Below are positions 44,999 through 52,631 of a stretch of 64,000 nucleotides of DNA, piece by piece; position 1 is the stretch's first letter; each line of letters starts with the position of its first letter. Source of the stretch: Sinomonas sp. P10A9 (GTDB lineage: Bacteria; Actinomycetota; Actinomycetes; Actinomycetales; Micrococcaceae); NCBI RefSeq assembly GCF_041022165.1, contig NZ_CP163302.1, forward strand, positions 744,001 through 808,000, written 5' to 3'. A model generated the notes under the pieces. It worked only from the letters and a program-made list of their open reading frames with translations, had not been told where the DNA came from and made no database searches. The position numbers and the translations under genes are program-made.

Positions 44999-45024
44999 CT
45001 ACCCGTCGCAGCGCGGTCTGAAAC
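44999..45024 (-). promoter_or_regulatory. sigmaB/sigmaF-type promoter of the stress operon
   Basis: On the minus strand GTTT (45021-45024), 16-nt spacer, GGGTAG (44999-45004), fitting the GTTT-N14-16-GGGTA consensus of actinobacterial sigmaB/F factors. About 60 nt before the leader ORF start. Confidence 0.7.
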
Positions 45025-45037
45025 GCCTTCCGCAGAC

Positions 45038-45751
45038 TCAGGTGTCCATCCGCCGCCGGAGCCGGTCGAGCAGTCTGGACAGCAGCCGAGACACTTGCAT
45101 CTGGCTTACGCCGAGCGTCCGGGCGATCTCGTCCTGAGTCATTCCGCGGAAGAAGCGCAAGTAGATCAGCGTCTTCTCGTACTCTGTCGTGTCCGCGAGT
45201 GCGCCCGAAAGCACGTCCATCTCCTCGACGTGCCCATACGCAGGGTCCTCGGATCCGATGACCGCCTTTGTCTGACGGCTCTCGCTCGGGTCCCCAGACG
45301 GCTCGCCGTCGTCGATCGGCACACCGACCATTGCCGCGCTCGCGAGCTGGGCCTCGGCCACTTGGGCGGTGGAGATCCCCCCTGCCTCGCTCAGTTCCGC
45401 AGCCGATGGATCCCGCCCGTATTCCTGGGTGAGCCGTCCGCGCAGCGCGTTGACCTTCAGCCGCAGGTCCTGGAGCGACCGCGGTGGCCGCACTGTCCAT
45501 GACTGGTCACGAACGTAGCGTTTGAGCTCGCCGGTGATCGTCGGGACCGCGTACTGGACGAATCCCGGGCCGCCGTCCTCCCGGTACCTCTGGGCGGCTT
45601 TGACGAGCCCCAGGCGTGCGACCTGGCGCAGGTCTTCCTGATCGTGGCCCGTGCGCCGGAAGCGCCGGGCGAGGGCATCGGCGAGGCCCAGGTATTCCAC
45701 GACGAGCGCCTGCCGTGGCGGGCTCTGCGCTGACGTCTCAGCCGCGATCAT
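45038..45751 (-). CDS. RNA polymerase sigma factor, SigB/SigF/SigG family
   Basis: 237 residues. Region 2: YLGLADALARRFRRTGHDQEDLRQVARLGLVKAAQRY and FVQYAVPTITGELKRYVRDQSW; region 3 helices PRSLQDLRLKVNAL and LSEAGGISTAQVAEA; region 4 HTH MTQDEIARTLGVSQMQVSRLL. Lacks region 1.1, as expected for alternative general-stress sigmas. ATG 45751 lies 14 nt inside the upstream STAS gene, so they form one unit. A sigmaB/F-type promoter lies just downstream. Usually such factors are held by RsbW-like kinases; none is visible here. Confidence 0.93.
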   Translation of the reverse strand: MIAAETSAQSPPRQALVVEYLGLADALARRFRRTGHDQEDLRQVARLGLVKAAQRYREDGGPGFVQYAVPTITGELKRYVRDQSWTVRPPRSLQDLRLKVNALRGRLTQEYGRDPSAAELSEAGGISTAQVAEAQLASAAMVGVPIDDGEPSGDPSESRQTKAVIGSEDPAYGHVEEMDVLSGALADTTEYEKTLIYLRFFRGMTQDEIARTLGVSQMQVSRLLSRLLDRLRRRMDT

Positions 45752-46058
45752 GGGCCGAGTCCTCCGGCCCGGCGTCGACCAACGCGAACAGCGGGTGGGC
45801 CGCGGCGCCAGTGACCCGGAGATCGCCTCCGAGGAGCAGGGCCTGCCGGCGAACCGCCGCAAGGATCTCTGCCCCCGCAGCCTCGACGGCCTCGACGCCA
45901 GAGAGGTCGACCAACAGCATTGATCCCGGGCCGAGGGCCGCAAGGAGCCGGTGGAGGACCTCGTTGCCCGTCCCCGCATCGAGCCGTCCCTGAAGCCGAA
46001 CGGTGGTTTGCCGGGCCTCCGCACCGGGTGCCGGTGCGGAATCTTCTCTCCGAATCAT
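45738..46058 (-). CDS. STAS-domain anti-sigma antagonist-like protein without phosphorylation site
   Basis: 106 residues, one STAS domain: TTVRLQGRLDAGTGNEVLHRL, MLLVDLSGVEAVEAAGAEIL. Canonical RsbV/SpoIIAA proteins carry D-S-S-G here, the second Ser being phosphorylated; this one reads E-A-A-G (59-62). It therefore cannot be switched off by phosphorylation at that place. ATG follows ggaggg. Overlaps the sigma factor gene, so it may bind an anti-sigma constitutively or have another role. Confidence 0.85.
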   Translation of the reverse strand: MIRREDSAPAPGAEARQTTVRLQGRLDAGTGNEVLHRLLAALGPGSMLLVDLSGVEAVEAAGAEILAAVRRQALLLGGDLRVTGAAAHPLFALVDAGPEDSAHDRG

Positions 46059-46128
46059 GGTCCCTCCTTCTCACACCGGCGGGATCGCCAGCCCTCGGTA
46101 CGCTACGGGGATTCGGGGTCCGTTTATT

Positions 46129-46142
46129 CACCCCTGGGGGTG
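46129..46142. promoter_or_regulatory. palindrome in the divergent STAS-LuxR promoter region
   Basis: cacccc-tg-ggggtg, 35 bp before the LuxR start. A C/G-rich dyad of this kind is a plausible LuxR-type binding site; a similar gtcccccggggggac lies at 54220. Confidence 0.4.
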
Positions 46143-46176
46143 TATTTATAGGAGCCGCTGGTGGGACCATGAAGGT

Positions 46177-46815
46177 ATGCGGGTTGCGTTGGTCAACGAC
46201 TACGAGGTGGTGGTGCGAGGCGTGGCCTCGATGCTGCGGACCTACAGGGCGGAGGTCGAGGTCGTGGAACTCGATCTGCGGGAGGACGTGGGGCTGCCGG
46301 TCGACATCACGCTCTATGACACGTTCGCGAGCCCCCAGGGCGACCGCCCGAACGTGCACCGCCTGTCACTGAATCCTCGCGCGGGCAAGGTCGTCGTCTA
46401 CTCGTGGAACATGAATCCGGGCCTGGTAGCAGCAGCGCTCGCCAACGGAGCAAGCGCGTATCTCTCCAAGGCGCTCTCGGCCCGGCAGTTGGTGGACGCG
46501 CTGAAGGCGGTATACAGCGGCGAGCACGCCCAGTTGATCAAGCCGAAGAAGGCGGTCACGGTGGTGGGCGGAGACTGGCCCGGCAGGGAAGAGGGCCTCA
46601 CCCAGAGGGAAGCCGAAGTCCTCGCTCTGATCACCCAGGGGCTCAGCAACGCCGAGATCGTCGAACAGACGCTCCTGTCGATCAACTCCGTCAAGACGTA
46701 CATCCGCAGCTGCTACCGCCGGATCGGCGTGACCAACCGGGCCAACGCGATCCTCTGGGGGATCGAGCATGGCTTCCGGCCGGACAGGGGACAGATTCGG
46801 CACCCGAGGGCATAG
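46177..46815 (+). CDS. NarL/FixJ-type (LuxR) response regulator, orphan
   Basis: 212 residues. Receiver domain (1-115): acidic residues at NDYE (Asp8), phosphoacceptor Asp48 in ITLYDTF, Ser/Lys in YSWN and YLSKALSA. The receiver is short and its DITLYD context lacks the usual DxxMP. C-terminal HTH: GLTQREAEVLALITQGLSNAEIVEQTLLS and SVKTYIRSCYRRIGV. No histidine kinase is adjacent. Divergent from the STAS-sigma pair, which it may regulate. ATG 46177 is the domain-consistent start. Confidence 0.88.
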   Translation: MRVALVNDYEVVVRGVASMLRTYRAEVEVVELDLREDVGLPVDITLYDTFASPQGDRPNVHRLSLNPRAGKVVVYSWNMNPGLVAAALANGASAYLSKALSARQLVDALKAVYSGEHAQLIKPKKAVTVVGGDWPGREEGLTQREAEVLALITQGLSNAEIVEQTLLSINSVKTYIRSCYRRIGVTNRANAILWGIEHGFRPDRGQIRHPRA

Positions 46816-46833
46816 TTCCCCACTCCGGCGGGC

Positions 46834-48630
46834 CTACGCTCCGGCCAGCGGTTCGTCGCTCGAAGGCGTGCCGAGCTCAAGCGCCATCGCGGCGTTGATA
46901 AGACCGAAGTGGCTGAAGGCCTGAGGTGTGTTTCCCAGCTGCCGATTCTCGTTCGGGTCGTACTCTTCGCTGAGCAGGCCCACGTCGCTGCGGAGGCTGA
47001 TGAGGCGCTCGAAGATCTTCCGGCCCTCTTCGGCACGGCCAATTCCGACGAGCGCGGTCACGAGCCAGAACGAGCATGCGAGGAATACGCCCTCATCGCC
47101 CGCCAGTCCGTCCGCACCGGAGGACGTCCGGTATCGCAGGAGAAACCCGTCGACGCTCAGCTCCTGCTGGACGGCCTCGACGGTGCCGACGACGCGCGGG
47201 TCGTCGTACGGCAGGAAACCGACCCGGGGGATGAGCAGGAGTGCTGCATCGACCTCCGTTGAGCCATATGACTGGACGAAGTGCGTCCCCATGGGATCGA
47301 GACCATTGGCGAGGACATCCTCGCGGATCTCGTCCCGCACGCCCCTCCACCTTTCGAGCGGCCCCTTGAGGCCCGAGTCGGTGATCCCCTTGACCATGCG
47401 GTCGGCAGCGACCCATGCCATAACCTTCGAGTGCGTGAAGTGCCGCCGCGGGCCCCTCATCTCCCACAGGCTGTTGTCCGGCTGCCTCCACGCTGTGGCG
47501 AGGTGATCCATGAGAGCCGTCTGAAGGTCCCAGGCATCATCGCTGCCCAGAGAGTTGCGTGTCAGGGCGAGCACGTCGAGGACCTCGCCCCAGACATCGA
47601 GCTGGAGCTGACCCGCGGCGGCGTTGCCGGTGCGCACCGGCGCGGAGTTCTCGTAGCCCGGAAGCCAGTCGAGGGTCGCCTCGGGGAGACGCCGCTTGCC
47701 CGTGATCGAGTACATGATCTGCAGGTCCGCGGGATCGCCGGCGACGGCGCGCAGGAGCCATTCGCGCCATGCGACGGCCTCGTCGGTGTAGCCGGTGGCG
47801 AGGATCGGTTGGAGCGTGAGTGTCGCGTCCCGCAGCCAGCAGTAGCGGTAATCCCAGTTCCTCTCGTGTCCGATCGACTCGGGGAGCGAGGTCGTGGCGG
47901 CCGCGACGATCGCGCCGGTCGGCTCGAACGTGAGGGCCTTGAGCGTGATGAGCGAGCGGACCACCGCGTCCCGGTACATCCCGGAGACCGCGCAGCGCCG
48001 GGACCATTCCTCCCAGAACGAGACCGTGCGGTTGAGTGAGGCCTCGGGATCGGGTCGGGGCGTGTACGGCTCGTGGCTGGGCCGCCACGTGAGGACGAAC
48101 GGGACGCGTTCGCCCTCGCGCACTGTGAACGAGCTTCGCGTCCGGAAGTCGTGGCCCTTCAGCGGCGCCGCCGTGCTCAGGTAGGCCGCATCGGGGCCGG
48201 CGATCGCGTGCAGGACTCCACCGCGGCGCCGTACCCAGGGCACTACATGGCCGTAGTCGAACCGCAGCGCGAGGTCCATCTCCATGGCGACTTCGCCTCG
48301 CAGGCCCTCGACGATCCGGATGATGTCGACGACGTCATCGCGAGGCGGCATGAAGTCGATGAGGCGCACCGCGCCGTCGTCCGTCTCCCACGTCGTCTCC
48401 AGCACGAGGGTGTCGGGGAGGTACCGGCGGGATGTGCATTCCCCTGCATCTTCAGGCGCGAGGCGCCACCGCCCGTGGTCCGGGGTCCCGAGGAGCGCGG
48501 CGAAGCAGGACGGCGAGTCGAACTGGGGGAGGCAGAGCCAGTCGATCGAGCCGTCGCGGCCCACCAGGGCAGCGGTTTGGAGGTCACCGAGCAGTGCGTA
48601 GTCCTCGATCCGCGACATGAGTCGCACCAT
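46834..48630 (-). CDS. glycoside hydrolase family 15 protein (glucoamylase/trehalase-like)
   Basis: 598 residues from ATG 48630 (gggaag 8 nt upstream; ATG 48618 is an alternative, and a longer frame exists without a ribosome site). N-terminal beta domain (ISRIEDYALLGDL-like: SRIEDYALLGDLQTAALVGRDGSIDWLCLP), then the (alpha/alpha)6 barrel with RNWDYRYCWLRDATLTL, GNAAAGQLQLDVWGEVLD and GDEGVFLACSFWLV. No signal peptide, so cytosolic. Actinobacterial relatives include acid trehalases; alpha-glucan or trehalose turnover under stress is plausible. Confidence 0.92.
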   Translation of the reverse strand: MVRLMSRIEDYALLGDLQTAALVGRDGSIDWLCLPQFDSPSCFAALLGTPDHGRWRLAPEDAGECTSRRYLPDTLVLETTWETDDGAVRLIDFMPPRDDVVDIIRIVEGLRGEVAMEMDLALRFDYGHVVPWVRRRGGVLHAIAGPDAAYLSTAAPLKGHDFRTRSSFTVREGERVPFVLTWRPSHEPYTPRPDPEASLNRTVSFWEEWSRRCAVSGMYRDAVVRSLITLKALTFEPTGAIVAAATTSLPESIGHERNWDYRYCWLRDATLTLQPILATGYTDEAVAWREWLLRAVAGDPADLQIMYSITGKRRLPEATLDWLPGYENSAPVRTGNAAAGQLQLDVWGEVLDVLALTRNSLGSDDAWDLQTALMDHLATAWRQPDNSLWEMRGPRRHFTHSKVMAWVAADRMVKGITDSGLKGPLERWRGVRDEIREDVLANGLDPMGTHFVQSYGSTEVDAALLLIPRVGFLPYDDPRVVGTVEAVQQELSVDGFLLRYRTSSGADGLAGDEGVFLACSFWLVTALVGIGRAEEGRKIFERLISLRSDVGLLSEEYDPNENRQLGNTPQAFSHFGLINAAMALELGTPSSDEPLAGA

Positions 48631-48670
48631 ACCAAGCACTTCCCGGAGGAGGCAGCGGCCGAGCGTGGTG

Positions 48671-48695
48671 GGTTGGGTATCGAGGATTCGGGTAA
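48671..48695 (+). promoter_or_regulatory. sigmaB/sigmaF-type promoter of the coiled-coil membrane protein gene
   Basis: GGTT (48671-48674), 15-nt spacer, GGGTAA (48690-48695), 35 bp before the ATG at 48731. Fits the G-x-TT-N15-GGGTA pattern. Confidence 0.55.
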
Positions 48696-48730
48696 TGCCA
48701 GAGAAAAACCCACCCCACAGGAGGTGCTCG

Positions 48731-49444
48731 ATGAATTCCACTCAGCTCATATGGCTCATCGTCATTGTCGCGATCATCGTCGTCATCGCAGTTATCGCGG
48801 CCGTGGTGGTCGGGCGGCGTCGTTCTGAGGCACACCGTGAGAACCTGCGTCAGCGGGCCGACGAGATGCGCTCTGAAGCCGCGCGCCGCGAGATCGAGGT
48901 GCGCGACCGGGAAGCGAAGAGCCTGGAGGCTCGGGCTCGGGCGGAGAGGGCTGACGTCGAGGCCGCCCGTCTCCGGCAGGAGGCCCGGGATCGCAGTGAA
49001 GGCGCGGCGGACGCCCGCGCGCGGATCGAGGAGCAACGCCGGAAGGCGGATGAGCTCGACCCCGACCGGAGCAGTGATAGCGATCGCCGGACCGCCGACG
49101 ACGGCCACACTGCTGCCGACCGTCAGCCTGACCGCCGCGCCGAACACGACCGCGCCGCCGAAAACGACCCTACCTATGACCGCCGTACCGCGGTCGATGG
49201 CCGCGCTACTGGCGAGCGTCTGGGTGACCGCCGGGCCGAACACGACCGCGCCGCCGAAGGCGACCCTGCCCATGACCGCCGTACCGCGGACGATGGCAGC
49301 GCTACTGGCGAGCGTCTGGGTGACCGCCGCGCCGAACATCACGGCACCCATGCCGCCGACGACGGCACCCATACGGCCGACGACGGCACCCATGAGCGCG
49401 ACCTTGACCCGAGCGAGACTGGGTCGCGCCGCGACCACCGGTGA
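48731..49444 (+). CDS. single-pass membrane protein with coiled coil and tandem repeats
   Basis: 237 residues. Ribosome site caggaggtg precedes ATG 48731. One N-terminal helix (LIWLIVIVAIIVVIAVIAAV), an RRR stop-transfer, then a highly charged coiled coil (about 30-115). From about 134 a 32-residue repeat rich in Asp, Arg and His (DRRAEHDRAAE, DRRTADDG, ATGERLG) runs 2.3 times, then ADDGTH three times. The layout resembles stress-induced DUF-type membrane coiled-coil proteins. A sigmaB-like promoter precedes it. Function unknown. Confidence 0.8.
   Translation: MNSTQLIWLIVIVAIIVVIAVIAAVVVGRRRSEAHRENLRQRADEMRSEAARREIEVRDREAKSLEARARAERADVEAARLRQEARDRSEGAADARARIEEQRRKADELDPDRSSDSDRRTADDGHTAADRQPDRRAEHDRAAENDPTYDRRTAVDGRATGERLGDRRAEHDRAAEGDPAHDRRTADDGSATGERLGDRRAEHHGTHAADDGTHTADDGTHERDLDPSETGSRRDHR
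49130..49400. repeat. in-frame 96-bp tandem repeats plus 21-bp repeats
   Basis: Copies begin at 49130, 49226 and 49322 (96 bp = 32 codons; third truncated), followed by about three 21-bp units containing gacgacggcacccat. All in frame with the gene at 48731, so copy-number change preserves it. Confidence 0.85.
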
Positions 49445-49469
49445 GCTTGAACCACGAACGGTGCCTGAG

Positions 49470-50447
49470 ATGACGCGTCGCCGGCGTCCGGCACGCGGCA
49501 TGGTAGTCCGACGCCGCGCGGGAGCCGGGTTCACCTATTGGGACGGGGACGGCCGGCGGGTCAGCGACCCGGAGACGCTCGCTCGGATCGCGGACTTGGC
49601 CGTGCCTCCCGCGTGGCGGAAGGTTCGGATCGCCCGGTCGGGGAGAGCCCGAGTCCAGGCCACCGGAATCGACGCGGCCGGCAGGAAACAGTATGTGTAC
49701 CACCGGCTCTGGCGCGAGCGGGCGGACGTCCGGAAATTTGATCGTGCCGTGGAGCTCGCCCGCCGGCTGCCGGCGATCCGTCGCGCTGTCACGGAGGATC
49801 TCCGAGGTCGCCGCGGAGCCCGCGAGCAGGCCCTCGCGGCCGCGCTGCGGCTCGTGGACCGGGCCGGCTTCCGCGTGGGAAGCAGCCGCTACGCGCGCGA
49901 GAACGGCTCGTTCGGCGTGACCAGCCTGCAGCGCCGCCATGTGACGCTTGACGGCGATCTGGTCGCCTTTGACTTCCCCGGAAAGTCTGGTATCCACTGG
50001 TACCTCGAGGTCGAGGACGCCGACTTGGCCGCCTATCTCGCCGCGTGCCCTACGGGCACGGCACGGGGCCGGACCATCGGGTTCGACACCGAAACGGGCT
50101 TCCAGCCCATCAGCGCTGCCGCCCTGAACGGGTACCTGAGGAGCAAAGCCGGTATCGGGGCGAGCGCCAAGGACCTGAGGACGTGGCGGGGTACGGCAGT
50201 CGCGGCTGAGGCCTTGGTCCGGGCAGGCACCCGCGACGCGGACGCAGATTCAGCGTGGCGTGCCGCGGTTGCCGAGGCGGCCGAGTGGCTCCACAACACC
50301 CCTGCTGTGGCACGTGGGTCCTACCTCGATCCGCGCCTCCTCCTCGCATACCACGAGGGCCGGATGCCCACGGGCCACGAGCAGGTTTCCGACGCCGTCC
50401 TGGCCGAGCTGCTCGAGTCGACCCCGAGAAAGGGGCCAGGCAGGTGA
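49470..50447 (+). CDS. DNA topoisomerase IB (poxvirus type)
   Basis: 325 residues from ATG 49470. N-terminal domain GFTYWDGDGRRVSDPETLARI and IDAAGRKQYVYHRLWRERAD; catalytic domain with RVGSSRYARENGSFGVTSLQ (catalytic Arg), GKSGIHWYLEV (catalytic Lys region), LRTWRGTAVAAEAL (Arg) and nucleophile Tyr in ARGSYLDPRLLLAY. Forms a 3'-phosphotyrosyl intermediate and relaxes supercoils without ATP. Size is right for bacterial TopIB. Follows the repeat protein gene by 25 nt and may share its stress promoter. Confidence 0.92.
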   Translation: MTRRRRPARGMVVRRRAGAGFTYWDGDGRRVSDPETLARIADLAVPPAWRKVRIARSGRARVQATGIDAAGRKQYVYHRLWRERADVRKFDRAVELARRLPAIRRAVTEDLRGRRGAREQALAAALRLVDRAGFRVGSSRYARENGSFGVTSLQRRHVTLDGDLVAFDFPGKSGIHWYLEVEDADLAAYLAACPTGTARGRTIGFDTETGFQPISAAALNGYLRSKAGIGASAKDLRTWRGTAVAAEALVRAGTRDADADSAWRAAVAEAAEWLHNTPAVARGSYLDPRLLLAYHEGRMPTGHEQVSDAVLAELLESTPRKGPGR

Positions 50448-50728
50448 GGGCAAGCACCCGCGGTGCCGAGACACCGAAAACTGCCGCGAGGGAGGTCCAG
50501 CCTCTACGTTGGCACCGGCCAGTGCCGCCCTCCACGTCGGCAGGGGTCGAGGCCGCCCCGCGGACGAATCACAACACTTTCGGTTACTTCGATACGCCGA
50601 GCGCCAGTGAAGCTGTCGTTTGGGGCATTGAAGCAAGAGCGCGCTCGTGCCTACGGTGGATGAGGAATCGAGCAGCTGGCCATTGGAACATCCGCTATGT
50701 ACAGCTGACATCGGAGTTGATAGTCATT

Positions 50729-51406
50729 ATGGTCCAGTCGGCGCGATTAGGAAGGCGCCGTGTGCTCGTCACGGGAGAGGACACCGAACTCGCCACGAGG
50801 ATCGGTGCCGTGCTTGAGCACGCAGGCGCTGTTGTCCAAAGGATCCACAGCACCCCCACCCACGAGCCATCTGGCATGTCCGAGGCCGATGCTGCAGTGC
50901 GTGAGCTCGGCGGCCTCGATGTGCTCGTGAATATTGGGCCCGCGTCCCTCCCCGGGGACAACCCAGACCCGGACCGTCGGTCGCCCGAGGTCGAGAGAGC
51001 CCTCGAATGGTCCATGGAACGTCTCCTCACCACCACCGAGGCAGCCTTGGCCGCTATGACGGCGGGGGCGAGCATCATCAATGTGGTCTCGCTCTCCGTC
51101 CGCACGCTGACGTCCGCGCACCTTGCGCTCGCGGCCGCTGTCGTCGACACGACTCAGGACTTGGCCGCGTTCCTCGCCGAGCGGGGTATCAGGGCGAACG
51201 TGGTGTTGGGCGGTCCTTCCCTCGAACCCGCTGTCGAGGCCGCGCTTCACACACACGACGACGGCGACTCTGCCGCCGGTGCCGCGCAGTTCGATGCACT
51301 CGTCTACCTCGCGTCCGAGAGCTCGCGATACGTCTCGGGATCGGTGATATCGGTGACACGCACGGCTGACTCTCCCGGGCCGTGCCCCGCGGAAGGGGTC
51401 GCCTAG
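50729..51406 (+). CDS. degenerate short-chain dehydrogenase/reductase-like protein
   Basis: 225 residues from ATG 50729. Rossmann start RRVLVTGEDTELATRIGAVLEHAGAVV keeps TG but not the GxGxxG-type loop; LDVLVNIGPAS replaces NNAG; SIINVVSLSVRT supplies the Ser; but the Tyr-x3-Lys helix reads SAHLALAAAVVDTTQDL, lacking both. FLAERGIRANVVLGGP and LVYLASESSRYVSGSVISV complete an SDR fold. It is therefore an SDR scaffold without the catalytic pair. Lies between topoisomerase IB and a sigma factor. Confidence 0.78.
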   Translation: MVQSARLGRRRVLVTGEDTELATRIGAVLEHAGAVVQRIHSTPTHEPSGMSEADAAVRELGGLDVLVNIGPASLPGDNPDPDRRSPEVERALEWSMERLLTTTEAALAAMTAGASIINVVSLSVRTLTSAHLALAAAVVDTTQDLAAFLAERGIRANVVLGGPSLEPAVEAALHTHDDGDSAAGAAQFDALVYLASESSRYVSGSVISVTRTADSPGPCPAEGVA

Positions 51407-51452
51407 CAGACCGATACGGCCACTGCTCCCACCCCCAGCGAGGAGGACTCGC

Positions 51453-52277
51453 ATGACGTACGTTCAGCAACAGCAGGACATCCTGCCCACCACGCCTTTC
51501 GACCTGACCTTGGTCGGCACTCCAAGCGGGACGCCGACAACATCGCCGATGGTTTCCCAGCGCCGCACCGTGGCGCCCCTCGCGGCCGTGATGACACGGA
51601 CCGCCGGCAAGCTCGCCATCGAGTACCTTGGAGTCGCCGACGCGCTCGCGCGGCGGTTTCGATGCGCTGGACACGATCCGGACGACCTGCGGCAGGTAGC
51701 GCGACTTGGCCTTGTCAAGGCCGCCCACCGGTACCGTGAATCGCTTGGCCACGGATTCGTGCCGTACGCGGTCCCGACGATCACGGGAGAGCTCAAGCGG
51801 TACCTGCGCGATCAGTCGTGGGTGGTCCGGCCCCCGCGGGGCCTCCAGGAGCTCAGACTCAAGGTCAACGCCCTGCGGCCGAAGCTCGCGCAGGAGCTCG
51901 GCCACGATCCCTCTACAGCGGAGCTCAGTACCGCCGCGGGGATCTCCGCGAGCGACGTGGCCGAGGCCCAGATTGCGGATGCCGCGATGGTGGGTCGGCC
52001 TGTCGAGCACGGGGACATCTCCGATAACCCCGAGGAACGCCGCATCACCGTGATTCTGGGCAGCAAGGATCCCGGGTACGAGCGGGTCGAGCAGTTGGAT
52101 GACCTTGCAGAGGCGCTCTCCGACGCCTCAAACGCGGACAAGCGGCTGCTCAGCTTGCGCTTCGTCGACGAGATGACCCAAACCGAGATTGCCCACGAAC
52201 TCGGCGTGAGCCAGATGCAGGTTTCACGCCTGCTCGGGCGGCTCCTTGGCCGGTTGCGCCGCCGGATGGCCGCTTAG
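51453..52277 (+). CDS. second SigB/SigF/SigG-family sigma factor
   Basis: 274 residues, paralogue of the protein at 45038: shares KLAIEYLGVADALARRF, HDPDDLRQVARLGLVKAA, PYAVPTITGELKRYLRDQSW, and HTH MTQTEIAHELGVSQMQVSRLL. It has a 45-residue Thr/Pro-rich N-terminal extension that the other lacks. Excellent ribosome site gaggaggac. Starts 46 nt after the SDR-like gene. No anti-sigma gene adjoins. The near-identical region 4 suggests overlapping promoters with the first sigma. Confidence 0.93.
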   Translation: MTYVQQQQDILPTTPFDLTLVGTPSGTPTTSPMVSQRRTVAPLAAVMTRTAGKLAIEYLGVADALARRFRCAGHDPDDLRQVARLGLVKAAHRYRESLGHGFVPYAVPTITGELKRYLRDQSWVVRPPRGLQELRLKVNALRPKLAQELGHDPSTAELSTAAGISASDVAEAQIADAAMVGRPVEHGDISDNPEERRITVILGSKDPGYERVEQLDDLAEALSDASNADKRLLSLRFVDEMTQTEIAHELGVSQMQVSRLLGRLLGRLRRRMAA

Positions 52278-52361
52278 AAGAAGTGTGAACGGCACTGCAG
52301 GGGGAAACAGGATGTGCGGACCCACATCCTGTCCAGGGCCCCAGACGAAAGGAGTGCCGTC

Positions 52362-52631
52362 ATGCCGGAACAGAAGACCCCTCCGAGCATCAAGGATCCG
52401 GAGATGTATGAGGAGCTGCGCGCCGACGGTGCTTCCAAGGAGAAGGCTGCCCGGATCTCGAACGCGGCTGCCAAGGAGGGCCGAGGCAGGGTGGGGCGCC
52501 GCGGCGGGAAGGCCGAGGACTACGAGGACCGCACGGTGGATGAGCTCCGTGACCGCGCGAAGGAGCTCGGCCTGAAGGGCTACTCGTCGATGCGCAAGAG
52601 CGAGCTCATCGATGCCATCCGAAACCACTGA
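52362..52631 (+). CDS. small Rho_N-domain protein with DUF7218-like N-terminus
   Basis: 89 residues. N-terminal half IKDPEMYEELRADGASKEKAARISNAAA (KxxxYExLRxxGxSKexAARIaNa pattern); C-terminal half is a Rho_N/SAP-like helix-extended-helix, YEDRTVDELRDRAKELGLKG and YSSMRKSELIDAIRNH, that may bind nucleic acid. Ribosome site aaaggag. The mini-protein at 53329 is a paralogue of its C-terminal half. Such proteins accompany stress sigma regulons in actinobacteria. Confidence 0.87.
   Translation: MPEQKTPPSIKDPEMYEELRADGASKEKAARISNAAAKEGRGRVGRRGGKAEDYEDRTVDELRDRAKELGLKGYSSMRKSELIDAIRNH

Noticed and set aside
48584..49534. 316-codon repetitive hydrophobic frame antisense to the coiled-coil protein
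   Set aside because: It merely mirrors the 96-bp repeats; the sense gene has a strong ribosome site, a membrane helix and a promoter.
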